A stretch of 64,000 nt of DNA from Cellvibrio sp. PSBB006 (GTDB lineage: Bacteria; Pseudomonadota; Gammaproteobacteria; Pseudomonadales; Cellvibrionaceae): contig NZ_CP021382.1 of the NCBI RefSeq assembly GCF_002162135.1, positions 1,178,001 through 1,242,000 on the forward strand. The letters are read 5' to 3'. Shown one piece after another: positions 20,436 through 29,215 of this stretch. The translations under genes and the position numbers were made by a program. Below the pieces are notes generated by a model that was given only the letters and a program-made list of their open reading frames with translations, searched no databases and was not told the DNA's origin. Every line of letters begins with the position of its first letter. The first letter of the stretch is position 1.

Positions 20436-22658
20436 TTACCTTTTGTCAGCACCGACGGTGGCGTCGATGGTGATTTGCTTGTTGTCGGGAATCTCGGTGT
20501 AAGCCAGAACCCGCATATCCGGCACACTATGGCGAACAAAGCGCGACAACATCATCCGCAAGGGCGCAGCAACCAGTAACACCAGCGGTTTGCCTGCCAT
20601 TTCCTGCTTCTGCGCTGCTTTTACCAGCGACTGTTGTAAGCGATCTGCCAGCCCCGGCTCGATAAACGCACTGTCATCGGCGCCGGCTTTTTGTGCCTGC
20701 TGAACGGTACTCAGCAATAACTGTTCCAAAGCGGGCTCCAGCGTGACAACGGGTATGTTTTGCTCGGCTCCCACGATGTTTTGCACAATTTGACGGGCGA
20801 GTGCCACGCGCGCCAGGGCCGTCAAAGCGGCGGGATCTTGACTCTTGCCCGCACCCGCCGCCAAGGCTTCGGCGATGGAACGGATGTCGCGAATCGGTAC
20901 GCGCTCGCGCAGCAGGTTTTGCAGAACCTTGAGCAGCACGTTCAGGCTGATGGTGTTGGGTACCAGCTCCTCCACCAACTTGGGCGACGATTTGGCCAGC
21001 ATGTCCAGCAATTTTTGAACATCTTCGTGGCCGAGCAATTCATGAGTGTGTTGTTGCAGGATTTGATTGAGGTGTGTCGCCACCACCGTGCTGGCATCCA
21101 CCACGGTGTAACCCAGCGTCTGGGCCTGCTCTTTCTGGCCGGCGCTGATCCATACCGCTTCCAGACCAAAGGCCGGATCTTTGGTTTTGATACCGTCGAG
21201 GGTGCCAAATACCTGGCCGGGATTGATCGCCAGATCGCGGTCGGGATAGACCTCGGATTCCGCCACTGCCACGCCCATCAAACTGATGCGGTAGCCATTG
21301 GGCAAGAGGTCCAGGTTGTCGCGGATATGGACGGTAGGAATCAGGAAACCCATCTCCTGGGAGAGCTTTTTGCGGACACCTTTAATACGGCCCAGCAACT
21401 CGCCACCCTGGTTTTTATCCACCATGGGAATCAGGCGATAGCCGACTTCGAGGCCGATTACATCCACCGGCTGTACATCGTCCCAACCTACTTCTGCCGG
21501 TTCTGCCGAGGATGGCAGAGAGGCCACCGGACGCGGTGCCGATGCCGGAGCCGCACCGCCAGTCGCTGGCGCTTTACCAGCATCCCCGGCCAAACGGGCG
21601 CCGGAGGGAATAAAAGCGTTATCTTCTACCGGTGTCGGTTGCTGGCGCTTCCAATGGATGAAATACGCCAAGCCCCCCGCCAGCAACCCTAACCCCATAA
21701 AGGCAATGTGCGGCATACCGGGGATAGACCCCATCAAAAACAGGATCGCGGCGGCGATGGCCAACGCCTTGGGTGACGCGAACATCTGGCCGGTAATCTG
21801 TGCGCCCATGTCTTCGGCGGTGTTAACGCGGGTAACCAGAATTGCCGCCGCAACCGATAACAACAGCGACGGAATTTGAGCCACCAGACCATCACCAATG
21901 GTCAGCAGCACATAAATCTCCATCGCCCGGCTGAACTCCAGATCATGCTGAATCATGCCGATTGCCAAACCACCGATGATGGTGATCACCATGATCAAAA
22001 TACCCGCGATGGCATCACCGCGCACAAACTTGCTCGCACCGTCCATTGCGCCATAAAAATCCGCCTCTGACGCGACGTCCTTACGGCGCGTGCGCGCCTC
22101 ATCCTGATCAATCAGGCCCGCATTCAAATCCGCGTCAATCGCCATCTGCTTACCGGGCATCGCATCCAGGGTAAACCGTGCACTCACCTCGGAAATCCGC
22201 CCGGCGCCCTTGGTCACCACCACAAAGTTGATGATCATCAGGATCAGGAACACCACAATACCCACGGCGTAATTACCGCCGATCACTACCTCGCCAAACG
22301 CCTGAATCACCTTCCCCGCCGCATCACCACCCTCCTGCCCCTTCAACAGAATCACCCGGGTAGATGCCACGTTCAATGACAGACGCAACAAGGTCGCCAC
22401 CAGCAAAATCGTGGGAAACGCCGCAAAATCCAGCGGGCGCAAGGCATAGATGGTCACCATCAACACGACAATGGACAGCGCGATGTTGAAAGTGAAGAAA
22501 GAATCCAGCAGGAAGGCCGGCATGGGCAGGATGATCATGGCCAGCAACATCAGCAGCAGGATAGGAACACCCAAGCTGCCACGCCCCAACCCACGCAATT
22601 GACCCCATGCCGCTTTACGGTCGGTGTTACGCAGTTGAGTGAGAGAAGGAAATGCCAT
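20436..22658 (-). CDS. flhA: Flagellar export gate protein FlhA
   Basis: 740 residues: N-terminal membrane part with about eight helices and the FHIPEP signature region (GRISEVSARFTLDAMPGKQMAIDADLNAG in positions roughly 155-185), then a cytoplasmic docking domain (QPVDVIGLEVGYRLIPMVD onward). FlhA forms the nonameric ring that receives export substrates. It starts this block; flhB, its usual neighbour, is 23.6 kb away. A sigma54-type promoter lies about 45 bases upstream. Confidence 0.96.
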   Translation of the reverse strand: MAFPSLTQLRNTDRKAAWGQLRGLGRGSLGVPILLLMLLAMIILPMPAFLLDSFFTFNIALSIVVLMVTIYALRPLDFAAFPTILLVATLLRLSLNVASTRVILLKGQEGGDAAGKVIQAFGEVVIGGNYAVGIVVFLILMIINFVVVTKGAGRISEVSARFTLDAMPGKQMAIDADLNAGLIDQDEARTRRKDVASEADFYGAMDGASKFVRGDAIAGILIMVITIIGGLAIGMIQHDLEFSRAMEIYVLLTIGDGLVAQIPSLLLSVAAAILVTRVNTAEDMGAQITGQMFASPKALAIAAAILFLMGSIPGMPHIAFMGLGLLAGGLAYFIHWKRQQPTPVEDNAFIPSGARLAGDAGKAPATGGAAPASAPRPVASLPSSAEPAEVGWDDVQPVDVIGLEVGYRLIPMVDKNQGGELLGRIKGVRKKLSQEMGFLIPTVHIRDNLDLLPNGYRISLMGVAVAESEVYPDRDLAINPGQVFGTLDGIKTKDPAFGLEAVWISAGQKEQAQTLGYTVVDASTVVATHLNQILQQHTHELLGHEDVQKLLDMLAKSSPKLVEELVPNTISLNVLLKVLQNLLRERVPIRDIRSIAEALAAGAGKSQDPAALTALARVALARQIVQNIVGAEQNIPVVTLEPALEQLLLSTVQQAQKAGADDSAFIEPGLADRLQQSLVKAAQKQEMAGKPLVLLVAAPLRMMLSRFVRHSVPDMRVLAYTEIPDNKQITIDATVGADKR

Positions 22659-22701
22659 AGTGTACGGATTCTTGACGGTTAAGGGCCTTTGGGGGCTCTA
22701 T

Positions 22702-22718
22702 CGCAAAAAGCGTACCGA
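22702..22718 (-). promoter_or_regulatory. Candidate sigma54 promoter for flhA
   Basis: On the minus strand CGGTACG-N4-TTGCG has the exact GG-N10-GC spacing and the TACG/TTGC parts of the -24/-12 consensus. Start of transcription would fall near 22690, leaving a leader of about 32 bases. FleQ-dependent sigma54 control of flhA is known in Pseudomonas. The remainder of the 22659-22964 gap shows no gene. Confidence 0.6.
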
Positions 22719-22964
22719 TGTTGAAAAGTGAAATAGCCCTCGCACTAAAACACTATTTTTATAGCCGAAACCGCCCTCTTATAACGAATCTCACCACTAG
22801 TTAGCCATTTCAAGCCAAAACACTTAGTCCCAGTTTCCAAAAGGAAGAAAAGTGCGACGATGTGTTCGTCAAAATCAACCTATGATGATGTTACGTGGCC
22901 TGTTTCGAGGGCTGCGGTTCATGAGCCTGAGAAGATCACTACTACATCAGACAGGATAATAATT

Positions 22965-24323
22965 ATGCTCAACATATTCTCATCCTTTACCAAACGGTTT
23001 TGGCATCAGCTTTTTGTCTCAGGGTTTGCAGGGCTATTTGCTTTGCAATCCTACGCCGTTGTATTTCAAGCGGAAGATTACAGTTATTACTACGACACAA
23101 CGACAGGCAACGCGGGCGGTCAATATCGCTCCGATAATGTCGATATTGAATATACCAACGACCCTGCCGGTGGCACTTACAACGTTGGCTGGATTGATAC
23201 AAATGAATGGTTGGTTTATCCCAATCTAGTGATTCCTTCTAATGGCAGCTACACCATCAAAATGCGTGTCGTCAGCCCCACTGGGGCAACGGCATCAGTT
23301 GACCTGAACGGCGGAGCCATTCAGTTGGGCGATATGGTGATACCTGCTGCGGGCAATTGGACTCAGTGGACGACGGTCACCAAAACTGTGACCCTCAATG
23401 CGGGCACCTACAACCTTGGCGTTTTTTCAAAATCATCGAATTGGAACTTTAACTGGATTGAAGTGGCAGCCAACTCTAATTTACCCACGGCATACAGTGG
23501 TTACACCGGCGTTTACCCTGGCTACACCTTGAAATTGGATGAGCGTTTTGATTATTTCAATGCCGCTATCTGGAAAAAAGGCGATGGTGCCGTTGGTAAC
23601 GAATCCATATGCCGCTTCCAGCCTCAGGGCGTGCAAGTGGTTAACGGCAATCTGGAACTGGTTGTGCGTAACGAGTATGTGCCTGGCAGCTATTCTTACG
23701 ACCACCAGGCAGAGAAAGCCCCTTACAACTACTCTTGCGGTGAATTACGCACCGTGACCAGTAAGCGCATCAAATACGGCCGTATAGAAACCCGCATGAA
23801 GGCGCCTTCCAGAACGGTTGCTACGGGTTATGTCTCCTCACTCTTTACTTACAAGCATGAAGGCTCACCCCGCGAGTGGGAAGAGATTGATGTTGAGCTT
23901 GAGGGCGGCCGCCCCGATAAATTCCAGGCCAACCTGATTTATGGTGTGAATGTCGCCGACTGGAATGGCACCCGCCAATGGGGCGCTTGGGAGCATAAGA
24001 TTGACATCGCCCCTGCTGATCAATGGCGCGTGTACGCCATCGAGTGGACGCCAACTGGCATTAAGTGGTTTGTCGATGGCACGCTGGTAAAAACACTCAA
24101 TCAGGATTGGCTGGACTGCAACCCCTCGTGTGTTGCGCCGCAAGTCATGTACACCCCCGTCCCCAATGATTTAACCGAACTGATGATGAATTTCTGGATT
24201 CCTAACGACGGCATTCAGAATGTATTTGGTGGTAATAAGGCGGGTAATGTATACCCCATGAAGACACAATATGATTGGGTAAGGATTTATTCACTGAACT
24301 CACACCCATTGACTAACTGGTAA
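22965..24323 (+). CDS. Secreted GH16 beta-glucanase (licheninase-like) with N-terminal CBM6
   Basis: 452 residues: signal peptide (to about residue 34, ending in LQSYA), a CBM6-type module (about 36-170; FQAEDY start, WNFNWIEV end), then a GH16 catalytic domain (about 180-450). The active-site EEIDVELEG gives nucleophile Glu307 and acid/base Glu311. The segments CGELRTV, YGRIETRMKAP, EWTPTGIKWFVDG and MMNFW resemble beta-1,3-1,4-glucanases, so mixed-linkage glucan is the likely substrate. The ATG at 22965 has AGGA upstream and starts the signal peptide; an upstream ATG at 22860 would add a non-signal stretch. Divergent from flhA. Confidence 0.88.
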   Translation: MLNIFSSFTKRFWHQLFVSGFAGLFALQSYAVVFQAEDYSYYYDTTTGNAGGQYRSDNVDIEYTNDPAGGTYNVGWIDTNEWLVYPNLVIPSNGSYTIKMRVVSPTGATASVDLNGGAIQLGDMVIPAAGNWTQWTTVTKTVTLNAGTYNLGVFSKSSNWNFNWIEVAANSNLPTAYSGYTGVYPGYTLKLDERFDYFNAAIWKKGDGAVGNESICRFQPQGVQVVNGNLELVVRNEYVPGSYSYDHQAEKAPYNYSCGELRTVTSKRIKYGRIETRMKAPSRTVATGYVSSLFTYKHEGSPREWEEIDVELEGGRPDKFQANLIYGVNVADWNGTRQWGAWEHKIDIAPADQWRVYAIEWTPTGIKWFVDGTLVKTLNQDWLDCNPSCVAPQVMYTPVPNDLTELMMNFWIPNDGIQNVFGGNKAGNVYPMKTQYDWVRIYSLNSHPLTNW

Positions 24324-24349
24324 CCCCCGTAAACAGCAGACTTCTGTCA

Positions 24350-24434
24350 CCTGACCCCCACAAACATTCCCAAGGGGTCAGGGAGCTACAAGGACGTAGC
24401 ATGCGTTTTCAAAACCTGGCCCTGAAAGCAAACG
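24350..24434 (+). repeat. Diverged hairpin element, relative of the 106-bp palindromes
   Basis: A perfect 9-bp stem (CCTGACCCC with GGGGTCAGG, 15-base loop) is followed by AGCTACA, GGACGTA and CATGCGTTTTC-like words in the same order as in the palindromes at 32616, 35344 and 62881. The left outer arm is missing. It lies between the convergent GH16 and DUF1348 genes and may act as terminator. Confidence 0.55.
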
Positions 24435-24463
24435 TCTTCGAAGCGCCAATCCATCTACTGATT

Positions 24464-24940
24464 CTACAATCCCAATTCCGACAACCCTGGATGCTCATCA
24501 GGACGCCTTCCCAGCGGCCAATGAAACTTGCGCTCCGACTCTGCAATCGGCAGATCATTGATCGATGAAAAACGATTCGTCATCAACCCTTCCTCATTGA
24601 ACTCCCAATTCTCGTTCCCATAAGAGCGAAACCAGTTACCTGAATCATCATGCCATTCATAGGCATAACGCACCGCAATCCGATTATCGGTAAATGCCCA
24701 CAACTCTTTGATCAAACGATAGTCCAGTTCCTTGCGCCATTTGCGCTCCAGAAACTGACGTGCTTCTTCGCGATTGCTGACAAACTCCGCGCGATTGCGC
24801 CAGCGGGTATCCAGGCTGTATGCCTTGGCCACTCGCTCTGCATCGCGACTATTCCAACCATCTTCCGCCAAGCGGATTTTTTCAATAGCACTCTCGCGAG
24901 TAAAGGGAGGCAAAGGTGGGCGAGTTTCGGTAACGGACAT
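24464..24940 (-). CDS. DUF1348 family protein (NTF2-like)
   Basis: 158 residues. The pattern [48 protein letters not shown] and [17 protein letters not shown] [15 protein letters not shown] is the DUF1348 family, small NTF2-fold proteins of unknown activity. It follows the TetR-type gene by 30 bases with GAGGAGA before the ATG, so the two form an operon and the regulator probably controls this gene. No catalytic role can be read from the sequence. Confidence 0.85.
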   Translation of the reverse strand: MSVTETRPPLPPFTRESAIEKIRLAEDGWNSRDAERVAKAYSLDTRWRNRAEFVSNREEARQFLERKWRKELDYRLIKELWAFTDNRIAVRYAYEWHDDSGNWFRSYGNENWEFNEEGLMTNRFSSINDLPIAESERKFHWPLGRRPDEHPGLSELGL

Positions 24941-24970
24941 AGCATTCTCCTCAACGCATTTATAAAACCA

Positions 24971-25543
24971 TTATTTCTCAAGCAGTGTTCGAGCTATCTG
25001 GCTTGCACGCACCGCCGACTGGGTGTCGCCCACGACCAGCGCCAGGGTGATGGCGCCGTCAATTAATATCAGTAATTGTTCCGCCAGCTCACGGACATTT
25101 TTTGGGGTGTAGCCCTGCACCAGTTGCTCGACGAACTGCAACAGTTTCAACTTGTGCTCACGGGCAACCTGGCGAATGGGGTCGTCTGGATCGCCAATCT
25201 CCCCCGCCGCATTGATAAAGGCACAGCCGCGAAAGCCCGGTGTCAGAAACCATTGGCTCATTACTGTGAACATGTGCAGCAACCGCTCTTTGGGTTCGGA
25301 AACCTGCTGCGTGTTTTCACTGAACCACTTCATCCATCGCTCATCCCGGCGCCGCAGGGCCTCGGCGATCAACCCGTCTTTGCTACCGAAGTGTTTGTAG
25401 ATGGTTTTTCGTGATACGCCTGAGGTCGTGACAATTAAATCCATGCCGGTGGCACAAATACCGCCGCTATAGACGAGCGATTCAGTCACTGCCAGCAAGT
25501 GTTCGATAGTCGGATTAGTAGAAGCTGCATTCATGGGTCGCAT
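24971..25543 (-). CDS. TetR family transcriptional regulator
   Basis: 190 residues with an N-terminal TetR helix-turn-helix (GMDLIVTTSGVSRKTIYKHFGSKDGLIAEAL) and a helical ligand-binding C-terminal domain. Starts at 25543 and 25534 are in frame; a 20-bp palindrome abuts the first and would cover the promoter or ribosome site, so 25534 is also plausible. It is co-transcribed with the DUF1348 gene and very likely represses the pair. Ligand unknown. Confidence 0.88.
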   Translation of the reverse strand: MRPMNAASTNPTIEHLLAVTESLVYSGGICATGMDLIVTTSGVSRKTIYKHFGSKDGLIAEALRRRDERWMKWFSENTQQVSEPKERLLHMFTVMSQWFLTPGFRGCAFINAAGEIGDPDDPIRQVAREHKLKLLQFVEQLVQGYTPKNVRELAEQLLILIDGAITLALVVGDTQSAVRASQIARTLLEK

Positions 25544-25563
25544 GGTAGAACGATCATTCTACC
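25544..25563. promoter_or_regulatory. Palindromic operator for the TetR-type regulator
   Basis: GGTAGAA and TTCTACC flank CGATCA, giving a palindrome that matches its complement at 18 of 20 positions. It touches the regulator start codon, the usual place for an autoregulatory TetR operator. The rest of the gap to 25844 holds the start region of the GH5 gene; I see no gene or clear promoter there. Confidence 0.7.
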
Positions 25564-25844
25564 TGTGTCAACGATGCGCTGCATTATTGGCGATATGGGC
25601 TTGGAAAGCTGACCAAATCCAGTCATGCATGAATTAATACATTCCCATTTTCTGCTTGTGCTGAAAGTAGGTGGCGGCAATTGCGGGGGTCGGAATACTG
25701 GTTCCAGCAGCCACACCCACTCAGATGCTGTTATAAAAAACCGAAGGGTGGCTGTGCAGGTCCGCGCCGCTAACCTCTGATAATTCAAAGGCGGTGTGAG
25801 TGTTATCTCAAGCCTTTTAGGTCATCACAACAGGTAATCACAAT

Positions 25845-27695
25845 ATGAATAAAAACGTCATCACAAACGTATCGGTCAGCGTTCCAACTCTTTTTTGCCG
25901 TTCGTTGACGCTCGTTTCTGCCCTCTTCACCGCTGTTCTGTTTTTTATCGCAACGCCAACCTATGCCGATGTGCAGCCCTTATCGGTCGAGGGCAATCGC
26001 ATCCTGATCGGCGGCCAGCCGGGCAGTCTCGCTGGTAATAGCCTCTTCTGGAGTAACAACGGCTGGGGCGGCGAAAAGTATTACAACGCCAGTGCTGTCA
26101 GTTGGCTGAAGAATGACTGGAATTCGCGACTTGTCCGGGCCGCCATGGGTGTGGAAGATCCCGGTGGTTATATCGAAGATCCGGTGGGTAACAAAGCCAA
26201 GGTTCGCGCAGTGGTAGACGCGGCTATTGCCAATGATATGTACGTCATCATCGACTGGCATTCCCATCATGCGGAACAGTATCGCGATCAGGCCGTCGCC
26301 TTTTTTCGTGAGATGGCACAAACCTATGGCCATCACAATCACGTGATCTATGAAGTCTATAACGAGCCGTTGCAGGTTTCCTGGAGTGGTGTGATCAAGC
26401 CGTACGCCACTGCCGTGATCAATGCCATTCGCGCCGTGGACCCAGACAACCTGATTATCGTCGGTACACCCACCTGGTCGCAGGATGTAGACCAGGCGGC
26501 CAACGACCGTATCAACGGCAATAACATCGCCTATACCTTGCACTTTTACGCCGGTACTCATGGGCAATACCTACGTGACAAAGCGCAGTCCGCCCTGAAT
26601 AGCGGTATTGCGTTGTTCGTGACCGAGTGGGGCTCCGTCAATGCCAATGGCGACGGCGGTGTGGCCTTGAGCGAAACCAATGCCTGGATGGAGTTTTTGC
26701 GCAATAACCATATCAGCCATGCGAACTGGTCGATCAACGACAAAGCGGAAGGCGCATCGGCGTTGGTGCCGGGCGCCAGCGGTACTGGCGGATGGGTCAG
26801 CTCACAACTCACCGCTTCCGGCGCTCTGAGCAAATCGATCATTCAGAACTGGCAGGGTCCCACACCGCCCACCTGTAACAGTCAGGCAGTGCCAGCGACG
26901 ATCCAGGCGGAAAACTTCTGTGAGATGTCGGGCATTCAGCTGGAAAACACCAGTGATACCAATGGTGGGCAGAATGTGGGTTACATCGATAATGGTGATT
27001 GGATGACCTACGCCGTTACTGTGCCGGCCACTGGCAGTTATCGGGTGAGCTATCGTGTTGCCAGTTTGAATGGGGGTGGTGTGATAGGACTCGAACAGGC
27101 CGGCGGCACACCGACATTTGGTGACATTGCGATTGCCTCGACAGGAGGCTGGCAAAACTGGCAAACCATTTCACATGTGGTGCAACTGTCGGCAGGAACG
27201 CAGCGCATTGCACTGAGCGCCAGAAGCGGCGGTTTCAACGTCAATTGGCTTCGCATCGAAAGCGCCGCCAGCAGCAGCTCTTCCTCATCGAGCAGCAGCG
27301 CAGGTGCAACTACCATTCAGGCCGAAGACTTTGCGGTCATGAGCGGTGTGCAGACAGAAATGACCAGCGATACTGGCGGCGGTGCCAATGTAGGCTGGCT
27401 TGATGCGGGAGATTGGTTGTCTTACACCAATCACACCATCAATGTCGCACAAACCGGCCTGTATCGTATTGAGTATCGGGTAGCCAGTCCGACCGGTGGA
27501 GGTCAATTAATCTTTGAAGAAGCGGGCGGCTCACCGTCTTATGGCAGCCTCACCATTCCGTCTACCGGTGGCTGGCAGAACTGGACCACCATCTCGCATC
27601 AGGTGACCCTCAATGCCGGCACGCATCGCTTTGGTATTTACGTTAACAACGGTGGCTGGAACCTGAACTGGTTGCGCATCACCCGTCTGAATTAA
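25845..27695 (+). CDS. Secreted GH5 cellulase with two C-terminal CBM6 modules
   Basis: 616 residues: signal peptide to about residue 41 (IATPTYA), GH5 catalytic barrel of subfamily-2 type (about 45-335), CBM6 (about 345-470), a polyserine linker (about 475-487) and a second CBM6 (about 490-616). The acid/base is Glu174 in YEVYNEP and the nucleophile Glu261 in FVTEWGS; HSHH and HFYAGTHG also fit. It should be an endo-beta-1,4-glucanase. The start has AGGTAATCACAAT before the ATG. Own transcription unit with a strong terminator after it. Confidence 0.92.
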   Translation: MNKNVITNVSVSVPTLFCRSLTLVSALFTAVLFFIATPTYADVQPLSVEGNRILIGGQPGSLAGNSLFWSNNGWGGEKYYNASAVSWLKNDWNSRLVRAAMGVEDPGGYIEDPVGNKAKVRAVVDAAIANDMYVIIDWHSHHAEQYRDQAVAFFREMAQTYGHHNHVIYEVYNEPLQVSWSGVIKPYATAVINAIRAVDPDNLIIVGTPTWSQDVDQAANDRINGNNIAYTLHFYAGTHGQYLRDKAQSALNSGIALFVTEWGSVNANGDGGVALSETNAWMEFLRNNHISHANWSINDKAEGASALVPGASGTGGWVSSQLTASGALSKSIIQNWQGPTPPTCNSQAVPATIQAENFCEMSGIQLENTSDTNGGQNVGYIDNGDWMTYAVTVPATGSYRVSYRVASLNGGGVIGLEQAGGTPTFGDIAIASTGGWQNWQTISHVVQLSAGTQRIALSARSGGFNVNWLRIESAASSSSSSSSSSAGATTIQAEDFAVMSGVQTEMTSDTGGGANVGWLDAGDWLSYTNHTINVAQTGLYRIEYRVASPTGGGQLIFEEAGGSPSYGSLTIPSTGGWQNWTTISHQVTLNAGTHRFGIYVNNGGWNLNWLRITRLN

Positions 27696-27717
27696 TTCTT
27701 GTTAGCCTTATGGCTTT

Positions 27718-27745
27718 GGCTGCTCCTTATGGAGCAGCCGTTTTT
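27718..27745 (+). terminator. Rho-independent terminator after GH5 gene
   Basis: GGCTGCTCC and its exact complement around a TTAT loop, followed by a G and a run of T, 22 bases after the GH5 stop. It also separates the convergent AraC-type gene. Confidence 0.88.
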
Positions 27746-27752
27746 GGAAATC

Positions 27753-28916
27753 TCATGCGGGTCTAGCCGTTTGTTTTTGCACTGCGGCCCGTTTGCGATA
27801 TTCAGTTGGCGTCATACCTTCCAGCCGTTTGAAGAATCGATGAAATGCCGACTGGCTGTTGAAACCGGATTGAAAAACGATATCGAGAATAGATTCCTGC
27901 GCTTCAGGTCTACGCAATAAGCGCTTGGCCTCTTCTATGCGGTAATAGTTAATAAATTCGAAAAAATTCTGCTGATAATGGGTATTCAGAATTTCCGATA
28001 CTTCGCGGGCACGCACACCAATTTGTTCGGCAAAACGTTCAAGGTTGATGTGGCTGTCGAGATATAACCTGTGCTTCTCGATGCCCTGCTCCACCGCCTG
28101 GATTTTTTGCCCGAGCTGAGCAATATCCGCCAGGCGTTCGCCTTCGGACGATGACTCAGGTGTACTCGATGCCATAACCTGGCGGGAATTCAACAACCCG
28201 AAGACAAAGAGCGCATTCACCAATAATACTGACAAGTAGTTATCAATAATGCCCATCATGTCGTTTGCATTTCCACTGATGTAATCGCCGATAAAGTAGC
28301 CGACGAACGACCAGAACCAATGGATAAAGTAACCGCCCAGAATCAGATAGGACAAATTCAAATCCAGATGTGAAAACGTCGAATAACGTTGCTTGATGTT
28401 GCGGCGAACCCGGTACTCCGTCACAAAACAAGCCAGGACATACAAGAAAGGAAAACATCTCACCACTGCCCACACAAAGCCGACGGCCGCCGCTTTGGCA
28501 GAAGGTAATTCAATCCAGGGCAGCCAGGCTTCGCTGTCAATATCGAAAGCCACAATCACCAGGGACACAAAAAAGGCCGGAATCAAATGAACGGCATGTT
28601 TTATCTGTAAGAGCTGCACATCTTCGGTTAATGATCGCAGATAGAAATACAAGGTTGGCCCCTGCAACAACATGCAAATAGCCAGGATCATCGGAGCGAT
28701 GATTGAGTCGTTGACACCTGCTGCGTGGAAGTTCAGATTCCAGATAAAAATATTGGTACCCAGGACACCCGCCACCTGTATCAAAAATAGCGACAAAAGA
28801 TTGCGCGACTGGGCACGTCGTGTCGGAAGGACTTTCAGGACAGCGACCAGCAAGAGGCATTCGACACAGGTAATCGCCCATAACAGGTCATGCAGATTCA
28901 GGTAACTCACTTTCAT
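27753..28916 (-). CDS. Membrane-bound AraC family regulator (seven-helix sensor), paralogue 1
   Basis: 387 residues. The N-terminal half has about seven hydrophobic segments (for example LLSLFLIQVAGVLGTNIFIW and YLSVLLVNALFVFGLL); the C-terminus is an AraC/XylS DNA-binding domain (INLERFAEQIGVRAREVSEIL, ILDIVFQSGFNSQSAFHRFFKR, GMTPTEYRKR). A membrane sensor joined directly to AraC suggests response to an external or periplasmic signal. The ATG at 28916 has GAGGAAG upstream. It is divergent from the CBM32 beta-helix gene and is the same length as the paralogue at 35496-36659. Confidence 0.85.
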   Translation of the reverse strand: MKVSYLNLHDLLWAITCVECLLLVAVLKVLPTRRAQSRNLLSLFLIQVAGVLGTNIFIWNLNFHAAGVNDSIIAPMILAICMLLQGPTLYFYLRSLTEDVQLLQIKHAVHLIPAFFVSLVIVAFDIDSEAWLPWIELPSAKAAAVGFVWAVVRCFPFLYVLACFVTEYRVRRNIKQRYSTFSHLDLNLSYLILGGYFIHWFWSFVGYFIGDYISGNANDMMGIIDNYLSVLLVNALFVFGLLNSRQVMASSTPESSSEGERLADIAQLGQKIQAVEQGIEKHRLYLDSHINLERFAEQIGVRAREVSEILNTHYQQNFFEFINYYRIEEAKRLLRRPEAQESILDIVFQSGFNSQSAFHRFFKRLEGMTPTEYRKRAAVQKQTARPA

Positions 28917-29184
28917 TATTATTCTTCCTCGATGCAAGCGATGGGGCAGCCGCTATTACCATAGCATTTATCCATAGAGCCGCCTGTGATCAAGATGCCG
29001 AAATCCCGAGCCTCACTCAACTCCCACAAAATACCGAAGGTGAAACTTCCCACTTTTGTCTAGGCAAGCAAGTTAGTAGGAAGCCATGAACCATCTCGTG
29101 AATGATCAGGCCGCAGTCTGCGATAGATATTCGCTGCGTCTGGTAACTCAAGCGCTATCGTGTATGCAGGCTCCGGCTTTACTT

Positions 29185-29209
29185 ATAACAACGGTCAAAC
29201 CATTCGGAG
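29185..29209 (+). repeat. 25-bp leader shared with the GH18 gene (copy 1)
   Basis: Twenty-five bases ending in the ribosome site CGGAG, six bases before the ATG at 29216, are identical to 33092-33116 before the GH18 gene, at the same distance from its ATG. Sequence farther upstream does not match. It marks the left limit of the duplicated segment. Confidence 0.85.
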
Positions 29210-29215
29210 TATTTA

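Noticed and set aside
20760..21692. Open frame of 310 codons antisense to flhA
   Set aside because: His/Gln-rich translation with no domain, lying fully within conserved flhA sequence.
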